From: Lysobacterales bacterium
GTDB taxonomy: Bacteria > Pseudomonadota > Gammaproteobacteria > Xanthomonadales > SZUA-36
Assembly (NCBI GenBank): GCA_013001885.1
Contig: JABDLD010000003.1
Location: 1 to 60,798 of the forward strand
Direction: 5' to 3'
Length of the DNA stretch: 60,798 nucleotides
Shown: positions 1 through 7,255 of the stretch, in pieces
How the letters are laid out: each line of letters begins with the position of its first letter
Numbering within the stretch: the stretch's first letter is position 1
Notes under the pieces: generated by a model
What the model saw: only the letters and a program-made list of their open reading frames with translations
Database searches by the model: none
Told to the model about the DNA's origin: nothing
Program-made: the position numbers and the translations under genes

Positions 1-118
1 TGGCACTGGCCTTGCGGGAATTAGGCCTGGCGCAGTTTGCGGATGATCTTATCGTGCGCCGACACAAATTTCGGAGTGATGCTCGAATCAAGGTGGGGTG
101 CCTAACCCGCCGCTCAGA
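1..118. other. Window edge, no supported gene
   Basis: No coding region is convincing here. On the minus strand a short open stretch ends at about position 46 with residues resembling a basic protein tail, but it has no start codon with a ribosome binding site. It lies downstream of a terminator, so I leave it unassigned. Confidence 0.4.
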
Positions 119-147
119 ACAAAAAAGGAGGCCGAGGAGGCCTCCTT
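119..147 (-). terminator. Rho-independent terminator of the DUF4097 gene
   Basis: A perfect 9-bp stem (AAGGAGGCC / GGCCTCCTT, 125-147) with a 5-nt loop is followed on the minus strand by a run of T (119-126 read as A on the plus strand). It sits about 70 bp after the stop of the minus-strand gene ending at 217, so it most likely ends that transcript. Confidence 0.85.
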
Positions 148-216
148 CCATCAAAATGTTCTGTGGGCTCGATTTTTGTGTCCTTCCTGTTCTGATGGTA
201 GACCTGTGCCTGGGTT

Positions 217-990
217 TCAGGATCCGTCGTCAGGAATTTCTACGGCGCCTTCCACGTTGCGCGCATCGATTTCGCCGCTGCCGTCACGCATGACCTTGAA
301 GTCGCCGCCCACGCGGTTGGCCGAGATATCCCCTGAAGAATCCCGCTCGACAATGAAGCTTGCGCCCACGTCCCTGAAGTCGATATCGCCGGAGCTGTCT
401 CTGAGTACCCGCACGGTTCCACCGATATCGCGTCCGCGAATGTCACCGGAACTGTCAGATTCAATGGTAACGTCCTGCCTGATCCCGACCAATTCGATGT
501 CACCGGAAGAGTCGTTGACATTCACGGGGCCTGCGGAGTCTTCGATGTCGATGTCGCCGGAGCTGTCTTTAATGGTCAGCGCGCCAACGCCCGAGATCTC
601 GACGTCGCCGGAGCTGTCCCTGATATCCAGCGCCAGGTGATCCGGGACTTCAAGTTCGAGGTCGAGATAGGCGTACTTCTGACCCATCAATGACCAGTTG
701 CTGCCGAGATCGGGCAGCACGACCGTGATCTCCGCCCGGGTTCCTTCGCGGGTTTCAACGACGGAGTCAGCCAGCCACTTTTCTTCAGAGGTGCAGACCT
801 TGCCTTTGATAACAGCCCGGTCACTGTCGGCAACGCCGCGCACGTTCAGGTCACCCGCGGCGGCCTGGATGAGCAGTTCTTCACTGCCGCTGAGGTCAAG
901 CGTCAGGTCGATGCTTTTGGAATGCTCGCATTCCCAGGCTTGCACGCTGACAGGCAATAGCAAAAGGGAAAGAAACACGTAGTTCTTCAT
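217..990 (-). CDS. Secreted DUF4097-like protein with DSSGDI repeats
   Basis: The protein has 257 residues and an unknown function. Residues 1-18 form a signal peptide ending VQA, so it is probably exported to the periplasm or envelope. Residues 28-120 are a beta-rich N-terminal part. From residue 125 to the C-terminus there are seven copies of the motif D-S-S-G-D-I, or close variants, at a period of 17-19 residues. That pattern fits a parallel beta-helix of the DUF4097 (putative adhesin) type, with one repeat per turn. The start at 990 is chosen because GGAG lies 8 bp upstream and the signal peptide begins there; the longer reading frame to 1038 adds 16 residues with no support. A terminator follows at 119-147. 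The acidic turns could bind a divalent cation, which is inference. Confidence 0.85.
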   Translation of the reverse strand: MKNYVFLSLLLLPVSVQAWECEHSKSIDLTLDLSGSEELLIQAAAGDLNVRGVADSDRAVIKGKVCTSEEKWLADSVVETREGTRAEITVVLPDLGSNWSLMGQKYAYLDLELEVPDHLALDIRDSSGDVEISGVGALTIKDSSGDIDIEDSAGPVNVNDSSGDIELVGIRQDVTIESDSSGDIRGRDIGGTVRVLRDSSGDIDFRDVGASFIVERDSSGDISANRVGGDFKVMRDGSGEIDARNVEGAVEIPDDGS

Positions 991-1084
991 GATGGATACT
1001 CCATGACTTTGCAACGGGTTATTGATGTTTGATGCCAAGAGTGAGCGAACGGTTTAAAGAATTAACAATGATCAGGATCTGGTG

Positions 1085-1501
1085 CTACGGATCGAAATCC
1101 TTGCTGCGCAGTTTCTTGACGGCCGAGCGCTGTTTCTTGGCGTCAAGACGTCTTTGTTTTGCGGCCCGCCCCGGGCGGGTCGGGATTCTTTTGCGCGCCA
1201 CCCGCGTCGCCTGCAAAATCAAATCACGCAACCTGCCGATCGCTTCGGAGCGGTTTTTTTCCTGGGTCCGGTGGCTTTGCGCCTTGATGATGACCACGCC
1301 GTCCGAGTTTATTCTGCGGTCACGGCTTTTCAGGATTCGCGTTTTAACGGCCTCCGGCAACGATGAAGCCTTAATGTCGAAGCGCAAATGGATGGCCGAA
1401 GCCACCTTGTTTACGTTCTGCCCGCCTGCCCCTTGCGCCCGGATGGCGCTGAGCTTCACCTCATCCTCAGCGATCGAAATCCTGTCGTTTATCCGGATCA
1501 T
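1085..1501 (-). CDS. arfB: Peptidyl-tRNA hydrolase ArfB (alternative ribosome rescue)
   Basis: This 138-residue protein is close in length to E. coli ArfB/YaeJ (140). The release-factor GGQ motif is present as GAGGQNVNKV near residues 24-33, followed by the short RF-1 domain. The C-terminal 35 residues are strongly basic (many Arg and Lys), which matches the tail that family members insert into the empty mRNA channel of stalled ribosomes. The family hydrolyses peptidyl-tRNA on ribosomes lacking a stop codon. It lies 1 bp after the membrane-protein gene on the same strand, so the two are probably co-transcribed. Confidence 0.95.
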   Translation of the reverse strand: MIRINDRISIAEDEVKLSAIRAQGAGGQNVNKVASAIHLRFDIKASSLPEAVKTRILKSRDRRINSDGVVIIKAQSHRTQEKNRSEAIGRLRDLILQATRVARKRIPTRPGRAAKQRRLDAKKQRSAVKKLRSKDFDP

Positions 1502-1502
1502 G

Positions 1503-1763
1503 CTATTTCTTAACCCGGCTTTTTTCGAGATAGATGCGCCCCAGCCCCACCAGGCTGATCAATAGCCAAAAGAGTTCAACCAGGAAGGCGGACATGTTGA
1601 ACTCGAAATATAGCGAGTACAGGATGCAGGCTGCGCCCAACAGGTTGATTACCGTGTAGGGCAAATCCCTGGCAGACATTTTTCCAATCTGAATCAGAAA
1701 ATAACTGCCGATGATCAGGACCACCCCAACGTTGCCCACCGCATCGTAGAACGCGTAATTCAT
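1503..1763 (-). CDS. Small CBU_0592-type membrane protein
   Basis: An 86-residue integral membrane protein with three hydrophobic segments (roughly residues 9-27, 32-50 and 55-75) and a basic C-terminus. The N-terminal pattern (NYAFYDAVGNVGVVLIIGSY) resembles the CBU_0592 family, whose function is unknown to me. The start at 1763 has an AGGGA about 8 bp upstream; the in-frame codons at 1784 and 1781 lack a ribosome binding site. It is divergent from glnK and shares the upstream region that holds NtrC sites, so nitrogen control of this gene is possible but unproven. Confidence 0.75.
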   Translation of the reverse strand: MNYAFYDAVGNVGVVLIIGSYFLIQIGKMSARDLPYTVINLLGAACILYSLYFEFNMSAFLVELFWLLISLVGLGRIYLEKSRVKK

Positions 1764-1821
1764 GCTTTTCCCTGTTTTCATCATCCGGGTTCAGTCAGGA
1801 ACCAATCATACCGGAATGTTA

Positions 1822-1851
1822 TGCACCTTCCCGGTGCACCATCGGGGTGCA
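1822..1851 (+). promoter_or_regulatory. Two overlapping NtrC-type dyads upstream of glnK
   Basis: TGCACC-N5-GGTGCA occurs twice, at 1822-1838 and 1835-1851, both perfect matches to the NtrC consensus dyad. The right half of the first overlaps the left half of the second by 4 bp. The centres are 13 bp apart, and the pair lies about 105-135 bp upstream of the predicted sigma54 start site, a normal enhancer distance. Confidence 0.85.
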
Positions 1852-1912
1852 CGCACATTCCGCGAACGTCCGTTGGGCTCAAATGAAATTTAAATAATCA
1901 GCAAAACAATAA

Positions 1913-2329
<417 letters not shown>

Positions 2330-2367
2330 TTCGGCTGAAATCAAAAAATCAAATCGGGAGTTAATCA

Positions 2368-3630
2368 ATGGAAAGCCATATTTTTGAATTGCAGTATGCA
2401 ATCGACACGTTTTATTTTCTTATCTGCGGTGCGCTGGTCATGTGGATGGCCGCCGGGTTTTCGATGCTCGAAGCCGGGCTGGTCCGGGCCAAGAACACCA
2501 CGGAGATCCTCACAAAGAACGTTGCCCTGTATGCCATCGCCTGTTTCATGTACATGGCCTGCGGCTACGCAATCATGTACGACGGCGGCTGGTTTCTCAG
2601 CGGCATCGAAGCATTCAACCTTGATGAAGTGCTGGCGGCCTCCGCTGAAAATGGTTTCGATGGCGACTCGGTCTACTCCGGCGCGTCGGACTTTTTCTTC
2701 CAGGTGGTTTTCGTGGCTACGGCCATGTCGATCGTCTCGGGCGCCGTTGCGGAGCGCATGAAGCTCTGGGCCTTCTTTGCATTCGCCGCGGTTATGACCG
2801 GCTTCATCTATCCAATGGAAGGAGCCTGGACCTGGGGCGGCGCGGAGGTGTTTGGCCTGTACAGCCTGGGTGATGATTTTGGTTTCAGCGACTTTGCCGG
2901 TTCAGGAATCGTTCACATGGCGGGCGCTGCAGCGGCCCTTTCCGGAGTGATCCTCCTAGGCGCGCGTAAAGGAAAGTATGGTCCCGACGGCCGGGCGCTT
3001 GCGTTGCCGGGCGCCAACCTGCCGCTGGCTACCCTCGGTACGTTCATCCTGTGGATGGGGTGGTTTGGCTTCAATGGCGGTTCGGTCCTCAAGCTGGGTG
3101 ATGCGTCCAATGCACACAGCGTGGCCATGGTCTTTCTGAACACCAACGCAGCGGCGGCGACCGGCCTGATCGGCGCGTTGGTCGTCGCGCATTTCAAGCT
3201 CGGCAAGGCGGATCTGACGATGGCGCTGAACGGCGCTCTGGCCGGCCTGGTCGCGATCACGGCCGAGCCGTCCACCCCCACGGCGCTGCAGGCGTCCCTG
3301 TTCGGGTTGATCGCCGGCGCTTTGGTCGTATTCAGCATTCTCGCGCTGGACAAGTTGAAGATCGATGATCCTGTGGGTGCAATTTCCGTGCACGGGGTGG
3401 TCGGTCTGCTGGGCCTTATGCTGGTGCCGGTGACCAACTCAGGCGCCTCCTACCTGGGTCAGCTGGTCGGTGCAGCGACTATTTTCATCTGGGTCTTTGG
3501 CGCCAGTTTCGTGACCTGGCTGGTGATTAAGCTGGTGGTTGGAATTCGTGTCAGCGAAGAAGAGGAATACACCGGCCTGGACCTTGGCGAGTGTGGTCTG
3601 GAGGCTTATCCGGAGTTTACCGCTTCATAG
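2368..3630 (+). CDS. amtB: Ammonium transporter AmtB
   Basis: This 420-residue Amt/Rh family channel has about eleven membrane segments. The family signature around the first helices (AGFSMLEAGLVRAKN) and the cytoplasmic C-terminal tail that contacts GlnK are present. There is no long N-terminal signal sequence, unlike E. coli AmtB. It conducts ammonium across the inner membrane and feeds glutamine synthetase, encoded about 9 kb away. It is second in the glnK-amtB operon, so its expression should follow the sigma54/NtrC promoter at 1932. A double hairpin and T-run follow the stop codon. Confidence 0.97.
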   Translation: MESHIFELQYAIDTFYFLICGALVMWMAAGFSMLEAGLVRAKNTTEILTKNVALYAIACFMYMACGYAIMYDGGWFLSGIEAFNLDEVLAASAENGFDGDSVYSGASDFFFQVVFVATAMSIVSGAVAERMKLWAFFAFAAVMTGFIYPMEGAWTWGGAEVFGLYSLGDDFGFSDFAGSGIVHMAGAAAALSGVILLGARKGKYGPDGRALALPGANLPLATLGTFILWMGWFGFNGGSVLKLGDASNAHSVAMVFLNTNAAAATGLIGALVVAHFKLGKADLTMALNGALAGLVAITAEPSTPTALQASLFGLIAGALVVFSILALDKLKIDDPVGAISVHGVVGLLGLMLVPVTNSGASYLGQLVGAATIFIWVFGASFVTWLVIKLVVGIRVSEEEEYTGLDLGECGLEAYPEFTAS

Positions 3631-3640
3631 TGTGATGTCT

Positions 3641-3700
3641 CCGTAATTCCGCGAATTACGGTGCGATTTTGGCCCGGGCACAGTCCCGGGCCATTTTTTT
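3641..3700 (+). terminator. Terminator after glnK-amtB (two hairpins)
   Basis: A first hairpin, CCGTAATTC-CGC-GAATTACGG (3641-3661), is followed by an 8-bp GC-rich stem GGCCCGGG / CCCGGGCC (3671-3692) and a run of seven T (3694-3700). The second hairpin is a textbook rho-independent terminator in the plus direction. The minus-strand side lacks a T-run, so it should not terminate the converging LysR gene. Confidence 0.9.
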
Positions 3701-3706
3701 GCCGAC

Positions 3707-4675
3707 TCAACGCCCGGATTGCCCGACCCGCCACGGGGAATCAGGCATGGAGGCTTCCTCTGCTACCTCCATGAAAGCCCGCGCCTGGGGGGAAAGGTAT
3801 TTGCCCCTGCGCATAACCGTTCCATAACTTCTTTTGGGGAAATAATCACTCATGTTCCTCGCGACCAGCTTGTCGTCTTCGCGCAAACAAATTCCGGTCA
3901 CGATCGAAATGCCGAAGTCCAGCTCCACGTAGCGCTTGATGACTTCCCAGCCCCCGACTTCCAGCGTCACGTTAAAAGGCACCTGGTGCTGCTGGAATAC
4001 ACGGTCGACCATTCGCCAGGTGGTCAAACGGCGCGGCGGCAGAATCAGTCCGTACGGCGCGATGTCTTCGATCCGGACGCGTTTGCGTTTGGCCAGCTCA
4101 TGGCCGATTGGCATGATCAACGCGGGATCGAACGAATGCACCGGCTGGTAACTGATGTCTGATGGCACGTCCAGCATCGAACCGATCGCGAGGTCCACCT
4201 CGTCATCGCGGAGCATGGCCAGCCCATCGCGGCCGGTCACGTTCCTGAGCTGCACGTGTATGTTCGGATAGCGTTCCCGGAACTGTTTCACCAGTCGCGG
4301 CAGCAGGTAAATAATGGTCGACTCGCCGGCCGCGATGATGACTTCGCCGCTGTCCAGGTCACCTTTCATCTGCTGGTTGAAACGGGCATTCAGCGTGTCC
4401 AGGCCCTTGACCAACGGACGCGCGATTTCGTAAAGCTCCTGGCCTTCCCGGGTCATGTTGATCTTCGGCCCATGTCGCTCGAACAGCACGGTATCCAGTT
4501 CACGTTCCAGCGCCCGAATCTGCAGGCTGATGGCCGGCTGGCTCAGAAACAGCTGCTCGGCTGCGTGCGTCATTTTTCCGCTTTTGGCTACCGCACAGAA
4601 TGCTCGCAGCTGTTTGAGCTGGTTGCCTTTGTAATAAAACCGTGGGGATTTACTTTTCAACACCGGACCCGTCAT
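3707..4675 (-). CDS. LysR-family transcriptional regulator
   Basis: This 322-residue protein has an N-terminal winged helix-turn-helix at residues 18-76 (QLKQLRAFCAVAKSGKMTHA, then QLFLSQPAISLQIRALEREL) and a periplasmic-binding-like effector domain from about residue 105. The arrangement resembles CysB/CbL-type regulators, but the effector cannot be read from the sequence. The ATG at 4675 is preferred over the in-frame TTG at 4678. It follows the dehydrogenase gene on the same strand with a 55-bp gap that carries its own promoter-like elements, so it may be autoregulated. The target could be the dehydrogenase gene or the neighbouring nitrogen genes; nothing shows which. Confidence 0.9.
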   Translation of the reverse strand: MTGPVLKSKSPRFYYKGNQLKQLRAFCAVAKSGKMTHAAEQLFLSQPAISLQIRALERELDTVLFERHGPKINMTREGQELYEIARPLVKGLDTLNARFNQQMKGDLDSGEVIIAAGESTIIYLLPRLVKQFRERYPNIHVQLRNVTGRDGLAMLRDDEVDLAIGSMLDVPSDISYQPVHSFDPALIMPIGHELAKRKRVRIEDIAPYGLILPPRRLTTWRMVDRVFQQHQVPFNVTLEVGGWEVIKRYVELDFGISIVTGICLREDDKLVARNMSDYFPKRSYGTVMRRGKYLSPQARAFMEVAEEASMPDSPWRVGQSGR

Positions 4676-4692
4676 CAATTAACGAATCAAAT

Positions 4693-4722
4693 ATTTAATC
4701 CGCAAACATTTGACTTGTCAAA
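4693..4722 (-). promoter_or_regulatory. Candidate lysR promoter with inverted repeat
   Basis: On the minus strand TTGACA (4716-4721) and TTAAAT (4693-4698) are 17 bp apart, a fair sigma70 promoter. The -35 element lies inside the inverted repeat TTTGAC-TT-GTCAAA (4709-4722), a plausible operator. The predicted leader is only about 10 nt long. Confidence 0.5.
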
Positions 4723-4730
4723 GATACAGG

Positions 4731-5603
4731 TCAATTCCTGTTCAACGGCACGATCAGGCTGGAAGTGTCCCACCGGCCGCCGCCCATGGCCTGAACCCGG
4801 GAGTAGAACTGATCGACCAGCGCAGTCACGGGAAGGTGTGCGCCGTTGTTACGCGCTTCCCCGAGCACATAACCCAGGTCCTTGCGCATCCAGTCGACCG
4901 CAAAACCGTAATCAAATTTACCCTCGATCATGGTCGTCGCCCGGTTGTCCATTTGCCAGGACTGGGCGGCCCCTTTCGAAATCACGTCCACGACGGCTTT
5001 TGCGTCTAATCCTGCGCGGTCGGCAAAGTGCAGTGCTTCCGAAAGACCCTGGACCAGACCGGCGATGCAAATCTGATTCACCATCTTGGCCAGTTGGCCC
5101 GATCCGGATTCTCCCAGTCGCGCCTGCATGCGGGCATAGCAATCGATCAGCGGCGCGGCGCGGTTAACGGCGTCTTCATCGCCGCCGATCATCACCGTCA
5201 ACTGTCCGTTCTCGGCGCCTGCCTGGCCGCCGGATACCGGCGCATCGACGAATGAAAAGCCCAGCCTTGCGGCCTCCGAGTGCAACTCGCGCGCCACTTC
5301 CGCTGAAGTCGTCGTGTGGTCGACAAACACGGCTCCGGGCCGCATGGAGCTGAACGCGCCGCCGGTCCCCGTGGTTACGGCGCGCAGGTCATCGTCGTTG
5401 CCCACGCAGCAGAATACGAAATCGGATCCGTGCGCCGCTGCCTCGGGCGTGGGGGCTGAATCACCCGGGAATTCAGACATCCAATGCGTCGATTTTTCTG
5501 TGGTTCGGTTGTAAACCGTAACCTGGTGGCCGGCGTTGGCGAGATAACCCGCCATCGGGTAGCCCATTACGCCCAGGCCGATGAAGGAAACGTCAAATCT
5601 CAT
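4731..5603 (-). CDS. 3-hydroxyisobutyrate dehydrogenase-family oxidoreductase
   Basis: This 290-residue protein belongs to the beta-hydroxyacid dehydrogenase family. The N-terminal dinucleotide-binding loop is GLGVMGYPMAGYLANAGH (residues 10-27), and N32-R33 follow the strand end as in NADP-preferring members. The substrate motif DAPVSGGQAGAENG is near residue 120, and the catalytic Lys lies in GQLAKMVNQ near residue 170. The family includes MmsB, GarR and GlxR; the exact substrate cannot be decided here. ATG at 5603 has AGAGG about 10 bp upstream. The gene stands alone upstream of lysR, without valine-degradation neighbours. Confidence 0.88.
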   Translation of the reverse strand: MRFDVSFIGLGVMGYPMAGYLANAGHQVTVYNRTTEKSTHWMSEFPGDSAPTPEAAAHGSDFVFCCVGNDDDLRAVTTGTGGAFSSMRPGAVFVDHTTTSAEVARELHSEAARLGFSFVDAPVSGGQAGAENGQLTVMIGGDEDAVNRAAPLIDCYARMQARLGESGSGQLAKMVNQICIAGLVQGLSEALHFADRAGLDAKAVVDVISKGAAQSWQMDNRATTMIEGKFDYGFAVDWMRKDLGYVLGEARNNGAHLPVTALVDQFYSRVQAMGGGRWDTSSLIVPLNRN

Positions 5604-5731
5604 CTATAAAACCTCTGTTCAGGTCAGTCTCATTGCCGGCGTCTCGTTTGCAGGCCCCGCCGGGCGGTTACCGCACACGCACCGCCCACCCGTATAACGT
5701 TGCTTATTTCAAGCTCCCCAAAGAAACCCAT

Positions 5732-7225
5732 TCACCAGTTTTTCAACGGAAATTCCATCGGCGTGACCGGCGGCCAGGGCAAACCGGAGCCTGGCAGCAT
5801 GGAGCTGAAAACCGGTGCCGCATCCAGGTCGAACGGGGCGCCGCAGGTACACCAGTATATAGCCTGCAACAGGCTCATGTACCCAAACGGCCGGCTGTCG
5901 ATCAGGCGCGCTAGCCGGTTGGCTTCGTTGCGGTTTCCGCGGGCAGCTTCCATGACCAGGGAAACAGCGTCGTTTGGGCCGTGCCTGCTGAGAAACTGCT
6001 CCTGGAAGTCGCGGGCGGCGTTTGCGTCACCGCTCTCAGCGGCCGCCATGAACCTGGCGATCAGCCGTTCACTGTCCGAATGCACATCGCTGCCGGCCGC
6101 GATGTGCACCCCGAGCCGCGCCCGCATCGGGTCGCATGCTGCCATGCGCTCGTAAGCACCGAGCAATGCACGTGACTTTCCAAAAGCTGCACCGGTCAGG
6201 TGGATCCAGTCTGCCGTCCCGCAGCCGCTCTCCGACAGTACGTGATCGGCCAGCGCCGAGATGCCGTCCCAGCGACCCAGGACCAGGGCGCGGTCGTGCT
6301 CTGCGTGAAGCCGCCGTGTAGTCTCCGCATAGCGCACCAGCAGATCGTAAATGCGTCGCAAGTGGTCCGGTGCGTCCCGAACGTCGTCAGCCGTTATATT
6401 TCCGTCCAGTTCACCGTTCGCCTGGCTGACGAGGAAATGGATGTACAGGTCTGAAAGACGCACATATGCATCAGGGAAGGCGGGAGCAAGCCGCACGGCT
6501 TCCTCGAAATGGGCGTTCGCGCGCCGCAACAGGCTGATGAAGTTGACTTCGCTGTGGGCACGCTCGTATAACTCGTGCCCTTTCTGGTACTCAGTGATGG
6601 CCTCACTATGGTTGATGGGGTCACGCCGCATTGCGTTACGAAGGTTTTCGTCGGGCGCCGCATTCAGGGCAAGGGCGACTTTCCGCGCGATGTTTACCTG
6701 CATTGCCAAGGCATCTGCCGTGCGCCCGTCATAGGATTCAGACCAGAGTTGCATACCGTCAGCGGCGCGGATCAACCCGGCCGTGATGCGCAACTGCCCG
6801 CCTGCGCGATGAACAGTCCCCTCGACCACGTGGGTAACTCCCAGCCGGCTGGCAACTTCCCTGGCCGTAATACCCTGCTTTCTGAAATGAAAGGCGGAAG
6901 TGCGGGCAATGACCCGCAGTTCAGGCAGCACGGAGAGTTCATTTATGATTTCCTCGGTCAGTCCGTCGGAGAAATAGTTATCATCAGGACCATTGCTCAT
7001 CACGGCAAAAGGCAGGACCGCAACGGAATTTTGACCGGTAGAAGCAGGTGAAGCCGGCTTTCTATCGGGCAGGGAGGTGTCGTTGAGGCTGCCGGAAACC
7101 GGGGCTGGTTCGTTCCCGTCCAGCGCAAGCCTGGAGATCAACAGGAGGCTGGCCGCGATCACCAGCAGAATCAGCCCCGCCCTGAAAATTCCGGGCTGTG
7201 TCAGTTCCTTACGCAGGCGCGCCAT
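5732..7225 (-). CDS. Membrane-anchored TolB/FlgO-domain TPR protein
   Basis: This 497-residue protein has one N-terminal membrane segment (about residues 13-33) and a Pro/Ser-rich linker. Residues 66-170 form a TolB/FlgO-like domain (SVAVLPFAV, then FSDGLTEEIINELS and LGVTHVVEGTVHRAGGQLRI), the domain usually seen attached to adenylate cyclases or winged-helix regulators. The remainder is helical with TPR-like repeats (ANAHFEEAVRLAPAFPDAYV). No catalytic or DNA-binding domain is present. ATG at 7225 has a strong AGGAGGG. It lies 30 bp after a paralogue of the same architecture and an M14 peptidase, so the three form one unit. A scaffolding or substrate-adaptor role in the envelope is inference. 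Confidence 0.82.
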   Translation of the reverse strand: MARLRKELTQPGIFRAGLILLVIAASLLLISRLALDGNEPAPVSGSLNDTSLPDRKPASPASTGQNSVAVLPFAVMSNGPDDNYFSDGLTEEIINELSVLPELRVIARTSAFHFRKQGITAREVASRLGVTHVVEGTVHRAGGQLRITAGLIRAADGMQLWSESYDGRTADALAMQVNIARKVALALNAAPDENLRNAMRRDPINHSEAITEYQKGHELYERAHSEVNFISLLRRANAHFEEAVRLAPAFPDAYVRLSDLYIHFLVSQANGELDGNITADDVRDAPDHLRRIYDLLVRYAETTRRLHAEHDRALVLGRWDGISALADHVLSESGCGTADWIHLTGAAFGKSRALLGAYERMAACDPMRARLGVHIAAGSDVHSDSERLIARFMAAAESGDANAARDFQEQFLSRHGPNDAVSLVMEAARGNRNEANRLARLIDSRPFGYMSLLQAIYWCTCGAPFDLDAAPVFSSMLPGSGLPWPPVTPMEFPLKNW

Positions 7226-7255
7226 CTTCCCTCCTGTCAGTGCTGCGCACGGTCA

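Noticed and set aside
250-620. CRISPR-like spaced repeats
   Set aside because: The repeated DNA is the coding sequence for DSSGDI turns; the repeats are imperfect and in frame.
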